DNA of 64,000 nucleotides. It comes from Sesamum alatum (lineage: Eukaryota > Streptophyta > Magnoliopsida > Lamiales > Pedaliaceae). Of this stretch, positions 23,180 through 33,750 are shown in pieces (within the stretch, counting starts at the first letter, position 1; each line of letters opens with the position of its first letter). The position numbers and the translations under genes are program-made. The stretch lies in the NCBI GenBank assembly GCA_034509735.1, contig JACGWO010000001.1, positions 30,197,966 through 30,261,965 on the forward strand, in the 5' to 3' direction. The notes under the pieces were generated by a model. The model worked only from the letters and a program-made list of their open reading frames with translations. It searched no databases and had not been told where the DNA came from.

Positions 23180-24540
23180 TGGTAAGTTTAAAATTGAGTT
23201 CAAATGAATTTTTTTATCGCTCGGTTGCAATCAAGCATCGAATAGTTTAATTATTTTTCTAGCCCTGCCTGTAATGGACATGGTTAGCTTCAGTAACTTG
23301 GGTGAGCTTATAAGCTTTTCAAAACATCTTGTAAGATGTTTGAAAATTTATATGATGTTGAAAAGTGTTGGATAATTTTTTCAAAGGAAGAGGTTATAAA
23401 ATCTAAAACTAAGATGTTAGGAGCTTATAATCTCCTTCGAAAAATGAAAGGAGTTCTGAACTTAATTTTAAGCTTTTAACAAACACCTGCAAGGTCTGAT
23501 CATATGAATTACGAAATTGTTTTTTTACTAAGATTTTGCAAGCTATAATCTTTTATCCAAATATTTTAACAATTTATTTTTACTATAATGTCAATATCTT
23601 TATAAGATGTGTTTAAATAAATTTAATCTAACATCCTCTAAATGTAATAAAAGTTTAAAATTAATGTGGAATTCAGTAATATGATGTTGGACAATTTAAA
23701 CGACCGAAAGTAAAATGAGATACATATACTTACACGACCAAAGATCCATTCTTTGCCTTATCCATGCTAGGACCAGGTGGTTTTCTAGCCATTTTTTAAA
23801 TTTTCGGTAAAATGTGATCACATCATGAAATTTACAAATATAATGAATCAAATGGCAAGTTCGTGTTTTAAATATTCGAAATGACAAACACCTATAATTA
23901 TAGAAATAAAATTGAAATAAAGCTTGTTCATATATGCATTGATATACAAAAATATATATTTATGTTATATAAATATATATGTCTATATACTTTTGTATTT
24001 TATTCATTTATAATAGATAACAAAATGTATAAATGTAGGTAAGTATATTTCATACATCAAATATCAAATCTGGACCTTGAGTTCAAATAAAATGAGATGT
24101 AACCATTGACTAATTTCATCTAAAAATCAAAACTATTTATTTATATTAAATATAGATAACTTAGGAACCCTTGATTTATATCTTACAAAATGCATGCAAT
24201 CATAGATGTATAACATTGATAAATTATTTTATTGTTTAAAAGATCATGACTAAACATAGCGAGCGTGTGTAGTTAACCGCCAGCCTATGGATTTTTATTT
24301 ATACCATTGATAAAATTCTTAGGAGTGTTTTCTGAACATTGTATATTCATAGGGATGCAAATTAAATTTAACCCCTTTTAAATTGCGTACTCTATTAGGA
24401 AGTAAGTTTTTCTTATTTATTTATTTTTTATCACACTTAAACTTTCATGTACTTTCTTTATTTCCACGAAAAAAAAAAAGAAAGAAAATTGATTCGAGTT
24501 CAATTTATCAGCTTGTAAACATTCCCAAACAAAAATAGTT
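23180..24540. other. AT-rich DNA downstream of the RALF gene
   Basis: No coding frame with a recognisable product and no terminal repeat signature. It probably includes the 3' flank of the RALF gene on its right side. Confidence 0.55.
24413..24427 (-). promoter_or_regulatory. Candidate polyadenylation signal of the RALF gene
   Basis: TTATTTATTTATT on the plus strand gives overlapping AATAAA on the minus strand, about 190 bases past the stop codon. Suggestive by place and motif only. Confidence 0.4.
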
Positions 24541-24615
24541 CTATAAATTTAACGAAAATGAGGAACAAGAAAGACCTAAAAAGGAAACCGATCATATGCA
24601 CCTACAACATCAATA

Positions 24616-24960
24616 TCATCGAGTACTCCTCTGACAATACGTGATTCTAGTGCAACTACGACTGTAGGGATTAACCTGCTGATTCGAGTGACAATTATAA
24701 TAAGAGTTTCCTCTTACATTGCATGGAACAGTATTCCTCTGAAGTGCACCATAACTGATATATGCTGATTGTTGTAAACGTCTTCTGGTCATTTCTTCAT
24801 CGTCAGCTTTCGTGCAGTCATCTGCAATACCATCACCACATTTTATATTCGGGGAGAGAAAGCCTGCATGTTGATTGTATCTAGGGTTTTGCTTGTATGG
24901 TGATGGCTCGACCAACATTGATAATGTGAGACATATCAGTATGTAGATTAGACAGTTCAT
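24616..24960 (-). CDS. RALF (rapid alkalinization factor) peptide-hormone precursor
   Basis: 114 codons, no intron, intact. Residues 1-20 form a hydrophobic signal peptide (MNCLIYILIC core). The pro-region has the conserved Cys pair at 41 and 49. An acidic stretch leads to RRRL at 59-62, the RRxL site cut by the subtilase S1P in known RALFs. The mature peptide (about 63-114) carries the YISY receptor-activation motif at 67-70 and four Cys at 80, 90, 103 and 109; spacings of 10, 13 and 6 are exactly those of the family, where they form two disulfides. RALFs are secreted and bind CrRLK1L receptors such as FERONIA to alkalinise the apoplast and restrain growth. The mature part most resembles the RALF1/22/23/33 group. 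An in-frame ATG 24 codons upstream (25032) exists, but the signal peptide favours this start. It is the only intact host gene in the window. Expression is unproven. Confidence 0.93.
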   Translation of the reverse strand: MNCLIYILICLTLSMLVEPSPYKQNPRYNQHAGFLSPNIKCGDGIADDCTKADDEEMTRRRLQQSAYISYGALQRNTVPCNVRGNSYYNCHSNQQVNPYSRSCTRITYCQRSTR

Positions 24961-25032
24961 TGTAATAGAATGAGGTAGAAAATGGGACAAAGAATGAAGA
25001 AAAAGATCAAGGGTTTGAAGGGTATGAGGCAA

Positions 25033-25042
25033 TAATTATAAT
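25033..25042 (-). promoter_or_regulatory. Candidate TATA box of the RALF gene
   Basis: Minus strand ATTATAATTA, about 75 bases upstream of the chosen ATG. If used, transcription would begin downstream of the more distal ATG at 25032, which would support the shorter reading. Motif evidence only. Confidence 0.3.
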
Positions 25043-25372
25043 GGTTGATGTAAAAAGATTGGGAAAGAGATGTAATTTGAGCCCGCTTCTTGCTCCTTAG
25101 TTTACTAGTGTTTGTTGGAGAAGAACTACGTGGAGTAATTTTGTTTCTGACAGAGGCATATTCTTATCACCATTTTTCCTCATTTTCAGCCAATGTCTTA
25201 GCATCTTAATTGTAAATAGTGGAATTCAAATTTGATTTCCTACATGAGGACATTAAGGAGATCATATGTCAGGGTTAGTTCCAATGACTTGTGCGGACAG
25301 TTAATATAATTCTATATTAATTATACTTTTTTATTTTAAATTTATAATAAGACTCCCTGTCAAGTTTACATT
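25043..25372. other. RALF upstream region left between gene and transposon
   Basis: About 330 bases of non-repetitive-looking sequence up to the LTR at 25373. No other gene. It is the only visible upstream control region of the RALF gene. Confidence 0.5.
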
Positions 25373-25616
25373 TGTGATAAAACTACTATAAAATTGCAAC
25401 AATATGAGAATTGAAATTGAGCGGAAAGAAAGTATTTTTGTATATTTCACATTGTTACTATACAAATAAAGTGGCCTATTTATAGGCTTCAAGATTACAA
25501 CCAAAAGTCTCATCTTTGATGAAGGGAGATGAACCACAAGAGTTTATAATTTATGAAGAGAATGCAAAGAGTATGGAAGATGAAGATGAACATCCACAAC
25601 TTTAAATTTCATAACA
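25373..25616 (-). repeat. Short 3' LTR of element R
   Basis: Minus strand TGTTATGAAATTTAAAG to GTTTTATCACA, about 244 bp. The TATA motif CCTATAAATAGG on the minus strand is at 25475-25486. The promoter would fire leftwards, towards the RALF gene and in the same direction. The outer edge is set by the terminal CA only, because the partner LTR is missing. Confidence 0.65.
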
Positions 25617-25881
25617 CTCCCCATTGGATGTTAATTAATCAAGGATATGTCTCGTTAAAACCTTACTAGGAAAAACCTCGAGGGACAAAAACCTAGTGAA
25701 AGAAAAAGAGTACATTATTCTTTAATACGCGATTATATACTGCCTCATTAAAAACCTTACTAGGAAAACCTAGTGGGAAAAACCATGGTCAAGGAAAAAA
25801 GAGTGCAACGCTCATTTACTCCCCTTCATTAAAATATCAATCGAGATCTTTGATGCGACGAAGACTAATATTATGGACTAG

Positions 25882-26103
25882 CTACTGAAATATTGCAGTA
25901 GGAAGTGCCTTGGTGAACAAATCTACTAGATTGTCACTTGAACGGACTTGTTGAACATCAATATCACCATTCTTCTGAAGATCATGAGTGAAAAAGAATT
26001 TTGGTGAAATACATACCACATTATCTTCATAAAAGATTGTCGGGATAATATTTTCAAATGATAATCCACAAGTCCCTTGGATGTGTCGAATTATGGATCT
26101 CAA
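25882..26103 (-). pseudogene. Copia RNase H C-terminal remnant
   Basis: Reads 'FYEDNVVCI' in the place of the usual FxDNxxAI motif and ends 'DLFTKALPTAIFQ', the typical end of copia RNase H. About 73 codons are open, with no RT upstream because the element is cut at 26248. It is a dead fragment. Confidence 0.85.
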
Positions 26104-26247
26104 CTATTACATTCTTGAGTTGCCTCATGTATTGATATAATTTCTAGATAATTAGATGAGGCGACTGTTATTGTTTGTTTCATTGATCACCATGAAATTG
26201 CTCTAAGATAGCGAAATATAGGCTTAGTTCCATTCCAATGCCTCCAC

Positions 26248-27242
26248 TGTTAGAATAGGTGACTAGAAAGCCAATAGGTTTGGCGTTTTGTAACCTATTT
26301 GACAACTTGATGTAATGTAATGTGATGAATAAAATGAGTGTTCGTCACCAATGGTACTTTCTTTGTTGCGCTCATTTTACATATGTTAAAACAGTGTTTT
26401 ACCTATAACGAAGCCCACAGACCACGATTAACAACTCATGCAGTTGGGCCACGAATTGGATGGTGGTCATGAAACTAACTGATTAAGAGTTGGGTCTTAA
26501 ACGTTCCAAGTCGAGACCTCAAGATAGGGCATCGAGAATCCTATAGAGACTTGCATCAAGAGTCGTGTTCATTGGATGAGTGTCGTGTTTCATCGGCGAC
26601 AGGCTTGAGACGCCTACACTATCTTTATGGGTTGGTCGACTGGGGTCGAGCGGACTGGACTGACTCGCGGGGATCATCATATGGAAGCCTTGGAGGCTTG
26701 GTCGGTATGATTGAATTTCCCCGGTTCCAATAGTACGGGAGTAGTCCTCAGACTTGAGGAATCATGGCAATCAAGTGCATAGGATGGCTGTATCTTGGAT
26801 CTGGCGAGAGGTGATCATTCTGTAAGATTATCATTATAAACCTTGTCCAGTGCAGTCAGAATGTGTAGCGAGGATGATGGGTTCCAAGAAGAGGATCCGT
26901 CCCCTGTCAGTATGTGACAGAGGTATCTCCTATGCACTTGGAGACACGTTCATGCTGTTTAAAGCTGTGGCCACAGTGGTTGGTCGAACGGGGAATGGTT
27001 TTCTGTGTCGACGCAATGAGGCATGCGTAGTCTCGAGTATTAAGCATAGATGCCTAGTCAAGGATGGGAACCGACGCCTAATTCCACACCCTAGACTAAG
27101 GCCGGGAGACGGTAGACGGAAGGACCGTACCCGTACGGAATCGGCGCCTAAATGTTCACACCAACATTCACTTAGTCTCATTGTCATGGACTGTTGCTAG
27201 ACGACCACCCATGGTAACGGGCCCTTGTGGGATACAGGCCCG
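26248..27242 (+). repeat. Truncated LTR (Q), family 2
   Basis: Starts TGTTAGAATAGGTGACTAG and is colinear with the LTR of element P through CTGTGGCCACAG (26965-26976) and a decayed core block (about 27165-27215), then stops at GGGATACAGGCCCG, where LINE sequence begins. The five bases before it are TCCAC. No polypurine tract precedes it, so it is a 5' or solo LTR, not a 3' LTR. Confidence 0.82.
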
Positions 27243-28687
27243 GGGCAACAGATTAATTATGCTAAATCTGAAATGATTTTCAGCCCAAATGTTGATCGTA
27301 CGCAGCAACTCTATCTTGCGAGTTTACTGAATGTGTGTGTCGTACAAAAGTTAGAAAAATATTTGGGCTTGCCGGCAGTTGTTGGGAAAGCTAAAGGAGA
27401 AGTGTTCACGGGCCTTCACAGTCGAATCTGGAGCAAATTGGCAGGTTTATCGGAGAAAACTTTATCTAGTGCCGGTAAGGAAGTACTTATCAAATCCATT
27501 TTACAAGCCATTCCCAATTATGTGATGCAATGTTTCTTATTGCCTAATTATTTGATTCGGGAAAAAAAATCAGCTTTCGCTGAATTTTGGTGGAGTTGTC
27601 CAAAGCAACGTCAGGTTCATTGGGTGGCTTGGTCCTATCTATGTGAGAGCAAACAGAAAGGCGGGATTGGTTTTCGTGACCTTCGGCATTTTAACTTGGC
27701 TTTACTTGCCAAGAAAGCTTGGCAGCTTCAATCTAATCCGGTGAGTCTCCTTGCTCGAGTTCTTACGGCGCGTTATTTTTCGAGATCGTCTTTTGCCGAT
27801 ACTTTAATTGGATTCAGACCGTCAGCGACTTGGCGAAGTTTGTTGTCGGTAAAATTCCTTGTATTGGCAGGTAGTCGTTGGCAGGTTGGTAACGGCGCTC
27901 AAATTCATGTTTAGCAAGATCCATGGATTCCTAGGCTGGTTCATTTCCGTCCGATTACGTTGGCACTTTCTGCTTCGGAAAATTTGTTAGTGGTTGATTT
28001 AATGCCTCCTGACCACTCTAGCTGGGACTTGGCTAAATTGCATAACTTATTTTTGCCGAAGATGCTGAACTAATTCAATCTATTCCCATAGGTGGTGCTT
28101 CAGAGGTTGACAAATTGGTGTGGCATTACTCCCCTAATGGCTGTTTTTCTGTCAAGAGTGCTTACCTTGTGGCTTCTCAGGAATCTGCTCGGCTTGACGG
28201 TACGCTAACTGAGTCTTCTGAGAGTGTATCTAAAGCTGGCTGGAATTTTTTGTGGAATGTTAATCTTCCGGGTAAGATTAAGCATTTTGGCTGGAGATTA
28301 TGTAGAGTTGCCTTGCCAGTGCTTTCGAATTTGTATCGGCGGCATCTAAAGGTTGATTTAAGGTGTTCTTTGTGTGGTCACGACCAAGAAGATGAGGAGC
28401 ATGTGTTTTTTTGATGTGATTTTTCTCGGCAATGTTGGGCTTTAGTTGATATTCCATGGGTTGTTTCCTCTTTGTGGCCGGGCACGGCGGAAGATTGGCT
28501 TCGTCATTTAGCGCTGAAATATACTTCAGAGCAATATCTACTGGCTCTCTCTCTTATATGGGGAATTTGGGGCTATAGGAATAAATTGGTGTTTGAAGGG
28601 ATCTCTTCTTCTCCTCAGGCAACGATGTTGTTTATCAGAGGTTATTTGAGCAATTTCCAGCAGGCTAGATTAGTTTACAAATCTTAA
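27243..28687 (+). pseudogene. LINE ORF2 C-terminal part: RT thumb and zinc-finger (zf-RVT)
   Basis: Reads 'INYAKSEMIFSPNV', 'LEKYLGLPAVVGKAK', 'ALLAKKAWQL' and 'WQVGNGAQIHV' and, after a stop at 27912 and a frameshift near 28060, 'LWNVNLPGKIKHFGWRLC' with the knuckle 'CSLCGHDQEDEEHVFF'. A stop at 28412 precedes a Cys and 'IWGYRNKLVFEG'. These are the landmarks of plant LINE ORF2 after the catalytic RT motifs. In a whole element this protein nicks the target and reverse-transcribes its own mRNA there. Here endonuclease and the RT active site are absent. Only a few lesions in 1.4 kb suggest a fairly recent copy. Confidence 0.88.
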
Positions 28688-28802
28688 AGCAAGGTCTGTA
28701 ATTGATGCTTTTGGGGTCTGGTGGTTGTTGTAATTCTCTGGTTCGTTTTTATGCTTGTTTAATGAAAAGTTCATGTTCCTGTCAAAAAAAAAAAAAAAAA
28801 AA
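27243..28802 (+). mobile_element. LINE E, 5'-truncated L1-type element with poly(A)
   Basis: Enters ORF2 late in RT, runs through the zf-RVT region to the ORF2 end at 28687, then a 3' UTR of about 95 bases and a run of about 20 A (28783-28802). It is plausibly the product of incomplete reverse transcription. The left flank (LTR Q) and right flank (a reversed family 3 LTR) differ, and no target duplication could be found. Confidence 0.88.
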
Positions 28803-30253
28803 ACTAGTCAATCCAATTAACTAGTGTAATTCCAGGCCCACAAATCAATAAATCCAATTAATTGAATACAAGTCAAAATTAATTAATCCTATCAATTAAT
28901 TCATTTGGGCTCCTATCAAATAGGCCTTAATCAAATAATCCAATTATTTAATTCCTATGGACCAATTCTATTTTAACAATTAAAAAATTGTCCCTGGATT
29001 AATTAATTAATTCAACACTTAAATTAATTAATCACCTTCTCCAACAAATTAATTCCTTAGTTAATTTCTTTAATTTCATCATAGATTTGTATGTGACCTT
29101 TTAGGTTCACCATTCAACTACACTTGGGTTTGTATCAAATACAATTTAATTGAAAACTATATTGCTCATATTAATTAGATCCTATTTAATTAGTCACTCT
29201 TAATTAACTCGTTAATTGAAGAGTACCCATTGTACAGGGTAGCCATCTAACAAGGATCATGGCACTAGAGATTAGGTAAATATTCGTGAACCTGTGAGTT
29301 ACAAGTTCCATGCAAATACGGTCCTTCTATCGCAAATCTCCCGATGAAAGTCAACTGCACGGAGTTGTTATCAGTTCCCATCTTGGACTTTGATATCTAT
29401 GTATCTACTGCATATGTGTTCTCCAATTTATCAACATAGGAAAACCCCTTTCACTACTTGATCAACTGTCATGGCCATGGAGTTGGAGGATACACAACGT
29501 AGAGAATATAGGAGATTCATTATCATCTCATGATAAGCAACAAATCCTATCTTATAACTCACCAACCCCCACGCATGCTCTCACTATGTTTAACACGTGG
29601 TTATTTTACAACTAGGGAAGAAACCATAGCTGCATCAACCATGATCAAGCATAGCCGTCCTAAGCACATGATTTCTATGGAACCTCAAGTCTATGAACTA
29701 CTTCATGCACTATTTTAACCGAGGAGTATCAGAGCATACGATCATACTTGGATAGGTTTCAATATGAAATCTCCTACAGGTCATTCAGTGGATTTGATAT
29801 CTCCTTATCAAACGCTCAGTAATGTGTGGATACATCATACGTAAGTAATCTATAAAACACAATACTCATCATATTAATCAATGTTTCGAAAATCGGATCG
29901 AAAAATCAAAACGAACAAGTTATCGGATCACTGTATCACTAGTTCGACCGGTTGGACCAGAAAAAAAAATCGATTGACCCTGATTATAGTATATATACAC
30001 ATATATATAGCATATATCATTACATTATATATTCTTAAAATAAATATACAATCTAATAAATTTTCCAACAATAATTTACAGAAACTCAATATATTGAAGA
30101 CATTTATAATAATTTAAAAATTCACAACTTATATATTTTTTTATATAACAACAATTTATAAATTACATATAACTTTCCACAACTATAACATTCTCCCTCT
30201 CTCTCATTCTCTCTCTATTTTTCCCCCTCCTCTCTCTCTTTCACCACCACTAA

Positions 30254-31145
30254 GGGAGTGTTTGCGAGAGCTTCTACTTTTTAAAAAAGTGATTTTCATA
30301 GAAAAAGTTGAAAGTTGTAGTAGAATCAAAAGTGGGTAGTGTTTGTAAAAAAAAGTAAAAAGTAGATAAAAGCTAAATTGGTAGTGTTTTGGAGAAAATC
30401 ACTTCTGAAACATGTTTAATTAATTAAAGACCGTTTTGTCCCCATGTATTAAACAAATGCTATTTTGCCTTAATAGTTGAATTTATCTCTTGATTATAAT
30501 AATTATATTTCCTAAAAAATAATAATATTTATTTCAATTAGTGTATCTCATATTTATTTTTTTACAAAATGATTATAATTTATATTATTAAAATATTCAA
30601 TATTAATAGAAAAACTGGATGTTTAGTTCAATAATGTTCCTATTATGTACTATAATTGTTCATTCATGCACAATAAATAAACTTACAATATTGACAAAAT
30701 AATTATTATTTTTTAATTAATCCTAGCAATTTAATTTATATTTTTCTATGATTTAGGATTAATATCATATAATATAGAAAATACAATAGTAAAATATTAA
30801 AATATTAAACATGTGAAATTTTAAATTTTGTTAGTGATAAATTATTCAAATTATTTAAAATTTCTAACATCAACTTTAGATGAGTAATTTTGAAAATACA
30901 TTGAAAAGATAAAATCGAATTGAAATTACTATAATGAGGGTAAAGTAGTCTAAAAAGAAGTTGAATTTATTTACAAAAAAATCAAAGCAGCTAGAAGCAC
31001 CCCCCAAGGTGCTTCCAGCTTTTGGCTTAAAAGTGCTTTCCATAGCAGTTCCAGAAGCAGAAGTTGGCTCCCCAAACACCTCAAAAGTGCTTTTCAGCAT
31101 CCAAAAACTGAAAATCGCTTTTTGGAAGCGAGTGCAAACACTCCC
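30254..31145. mobile_element. PIF/Harbinger-like (Tourist-type) non-autonomous element
   Basis: The left end GGGAGTGTTTGCG and right end GCAAACACTCCC are inverted repeats, flanked by a perfect 3-bp duplication TAA (30251-30253 and 31146-31148), the hallmark of PIF/Harbinger. A second, longer inner inverted similarity (GCTTCTACTTTTT / AAAGCAGCTAGAAGC region) is also visible. It is 892 bp long with no transposase. Confidence 0.82.
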
Positions 31146-31187
31146 TAAAGCCTAATCTTCTTGACATTTCTCCCTCCCTCTCCCTCT

Positions 31188-31273
31188 AGATATATTCTCT
31201 CTCTGTCTCTCTCTATAAATATATATATATATCTTTCTCCCTCTCACTCCCCCTCCCCCCCTCTCTCTCTCTC

Positions 31274-31306
<33 letters not shown>

Positions 31307-31308
31307 CT
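31188..31308. repeat. Compound microsatellite (CT)n, (TA)n, (CA)n
   Basis: Alternating CTCTCT, TATATA and CACACA runs inside the inverted-repeat element at 29881-31693. The frames at 31152-31388 on both strands are simple-repeat artefacts. Confidence 0.9.
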
Positions 31309-31939
31309 TCTACCTTCTCTATGGCTACAATCCAAAATTTTAAAACTACCCATTCTTGTTTCAAATAGCAAATCAATGGCATATGCATATAGAAGAAGAA
31401 AAGGGAAAATCATATATTATTTTTTAGAAGATGAAACTTGAGATTTCAGAAGAAGAATTTGGAAGATGAAGGTGGAAATTTGGAGTCTTGGATTTGGAGA
31501 AGGTTGCACTCCATTTCTCCCTTTTTCATTCCCTACGTTTTTTATTTTTATTTTTATTTTTCTGAAAAACTGGGTTTGATTGAGTTTCACCGGGTTTGAC
31601 CGAGGCAGTTCTAACCACATGAACTAGACCAGGCACCTGGCCGGTTCCCGATCAACGGTTGAACCAGCCGGTCTGGTCGGGTTTTGAAAACACTAATATT
31701 AACGCATCACTTAGTGCAAGTCTCTATAGAACCTTAATCGATGGCCTGTCTCAACAGATCTCGACTTGGGACATTTTAGATCAAACCACAGAGGTTGATT
31801 TTATGATCGCCATCATACGCGCGATCCGACCCTATAACATCTATGATCAATGGCTCCAACCAAATGATACATGCTAATGTATTCTATGCATAAGATGAAG
31901 TTGGCCAAAGAACAATTCTCAATTAATTGATATTTTCAC

Positions 31940-33180
31940 CAGGAAAAAAAAAAACATTAGTAAACTAACTTTTTCCTCGTTCAATTTTAGTCCACTAACT
32001 TTGATAGTTTTCAGTTGTATACACTATGTTGTAAAAAAGCATTAATTGGGTCTTTGGTGGCCGAATTTTGCTTTATTGGCTGAAAAATAGCATGTACAGT
32101 CACTGCACATGCTTCAAAATTGGGAATTTTTTATCCCATGTGGCACCAAAATGACTTGGCACTTAAAGTGGATATTTGTTTTTATCCAATGTGGTACTAA
32201 AAATGACTTGGCAGTTGAAGTGGATATTTTTTTTATCCCATGTGGCACTAAATATTTATAGATTATAAAAGTTAATTATTATTTTAGAATTCATAAAATT
32301 ATAGATAAAAAATACATAAAATTTACTTTTAAAAAATACAAAAAATCATTTTTTTATATATAAAATTATAGATAAAATAATACATAAAATTTTATTTTAT
32401 TAAAAATACATAGAATTATTTTTTTTATTTTTCAAATTATAGATAAAAGAATACATAAAATTTTATCAATACATAAATTTTTTTTTTATAAAAATATATA
32501 ATATTATTGGTAATTATAAATACTTAAATACTTATAGATAATAAAAATTATAATAAGTTATTAAAATAAAACTCTTATTTTAATCATATAATACATAAAA
32601 TTATAAATATAAAATTATTATTTTATAAAAGTTATAGGATAAGAAAAATAAAATTATTATTTATATAATATACAACCCCCCCCCCCCCCCCCGGCAACCC
32701 CTCTCCCCCGCCTGCCATTGAATTGGGCGACACCGCTCCCAGAGGCGGGCGACAGGGGGTCGGCCCGTTCAATGGGGAGATGCAGGGGTGGCACCGCCCC
32801 CTTCTGTGGGGGATGGAGGGGCGGTGTGTGGTGCGGGGGGGGGGGGGATTGTGGAATTTTTTTATTTTTATTATATAATAATTTTATTTTAATTATATAT
32901 ATCTATATAATTAAGCCATGTGAAAGCAATATTTGGCCACATCATCTGTCAATTGTAATTTTAACCACGTTACGTGCTGACGTGGTTAATTTCAGCAAAT
33001 ATGTAAGCAATATTCGGCCACATCATCAAATTCCGTTCAATTGACCAGAAAATTGGAACAAAACCCTCAATTGGACTTAATTGAAGCAAAATTACAACAT
33101 ATTGTATAAAATTGAAAACTATCAAAATGAGTGTACTAGAATTGAACGAGAGCCAAGTTAATGGACTAAATTATTTTCCC
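31940..33180. mobile_element. MULE-like non-autonomous element with a 9-bp target duplication
   Basis: A perfect 9-bp duplication TATTTTCAC lies at 31931-31939 and 33181-33189. The ends are inverted repeats: the left has GTAAACTAACTTTTTCCTCG and the right, on the minus strand, has GTCCATTAACTTGGCTCTCG, both continuing into TTCAATTTTAGT and TTTGATAGTTTTCA. A 9-bp duplication with long terminal repeats is typical of Mutator-like elements. It contains 2.5 tandem units of about 54 bp (32127-32260) and a GC island (32674-32849). There is no transposase. Confidence 0.88.
32674..32849. repeat. GC-rich island bounded by poly(C) and poly(G)
   Basis: About 175 bases of GC-rich sequence inside AT-rich surroundings, opening with a run of about 18 C and closing with a run of about 12 G on the same strand, with partly complementary inner text. 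The ends could pair or form G-quadruplex/i-motif structures. The frame 32718-33044 crosses it and shows no domain. Confidence 0.7.
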
Positions 33181-33256
33181 TATTTTCACTTAAAACATCG
33201 GTCAACATTGTTTTACAATGGGCCAATAATTAGCTTGATGGTCACTAATTCTAACA

Positions 33257-33695
33257 TTTAGGGGGTAGCAGTGGTTCGCCATGCTCAAGGATCTCTTATC
33301 TTTTGTTTGCTGATGACTCCCAAGTATTCTATTAGGCCATGGAGTATGTTGTCCTTTGAATTAAGGATCTTGGAATAATACGAGAGGGCATGGGGCCAAA
33401 TGATCAATCTCCAGAAGTTAGAAATAATTCTTAGTACAAATGCTCTAATGACAAAACTTGAGAGCTTCCAAATATACTAAACGTTCAGGTTATGAATAAA
33501 CTGGACAAGTACCTTGGCTTGCCATCGGTGGTAGGATGCACAACAAGGATAATGGATCCTAGGTTAGAAGGAAAAGATTCCATTACAAGCTGACAAGGAG
33601 GTGTTGCTCAAGGCAGTACTACAATCGATACTGTCATATGAGTTATTTTCATTTCTCAGAATCACTTATAATAGTACAATTGAATAGTTGCTCCT
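33257..33695 (+). pseudogene. LINE A, piece 1: RT motif to thumb
   Basis: Reads 'SRISYLLFADDS' (FADD at 33306-33317, the catalytic motif of LINE RT), then 'KYLGLPSVVGC' and 'EVLLKAVLQSI'-like text in shifting frames. It begins exactly at the LTR S start, so upstream ORF2 has been separated or lost, and it is followed by LINE B. Continued at 38450, 39686 and 40460. Many stops; non-functional. Confidence 0.78.
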
Positions 33696-33750
33696 TATTA
33701 AGAAACCAATCTCAATGCATCTCTGTTCTCTCTAGGAGTAGAACTTCCAT

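Larger units (their letters stand above)
25373..26247 (-). mobile_element. 3' end of a copia element (R), reversed
   Basis: From right to left: an RNase H end (26103-25882), an AT-rich tail, a polypurine tract (minus strand CAATGGGGAG, about 25617-25626) and a short LTR. The right side is cut by an LTR starting at 26248. Only the 3' part remains. Confidence 0.8.
29881..31693. mobile_element. Non-autonomous DNA transposon with terminal inverted repeats
   Basis: The left end ATGTTTCGAAAATCGG matches the reverse complement of the right end (GTGTTTTCAAAACCCG), and both ends continue with GACCGG/CGGTT-type text. Flanks show an imperfect duplication of the type ATATTAA-. No transposase frame. A PIF/Harbinger-like element and microsatellites lie inside. 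The superfamily is not certain (hAT or MULE by duplication length). Confidence 0.7.
28804..33256 (-). repeat. Family 3 LTR (S), reversed, in three pieces
   Basis: Pieces 28804-29880, 31694-31930 and 33190-33256 join to one LTR read on the minus strand. It starts TGTTAGAATTAGTGACC at 33256 and carries the 'GAGACTTGCACTAAG'-type block (about 31700-31730) and the core block (about 29230-29280). It matches 15300-16400 in order. Its 3' end is missing at the LINE E poly(A). Two DNA transposons (29881-31693 and 31940-33180) interrupt it. The LTR start abuts LINE A, into which it apparently inserted. Confidence 0.75.

Noticed and set aside
25032..25033. RALF start at the upstream ATG (25032), giving 138 residues
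   Set aside because: The extra 24 residues would bury the signal peptide; the downstream Met gives a typical secretion signal and family-like length. Not fully excluded without transcript data.
26248..27242. 3' LTR of element P
   Set aside because: No polypurine tract precedes it; it follows directly on the unrelated copia R remnant, so it is a separate insertion.
31152..31388. Frames made of Arg-Glu and Tyr-Ile repeats
   Set aside because: Translation of (CT)n, (TA)n and (CA)n microsatellites.
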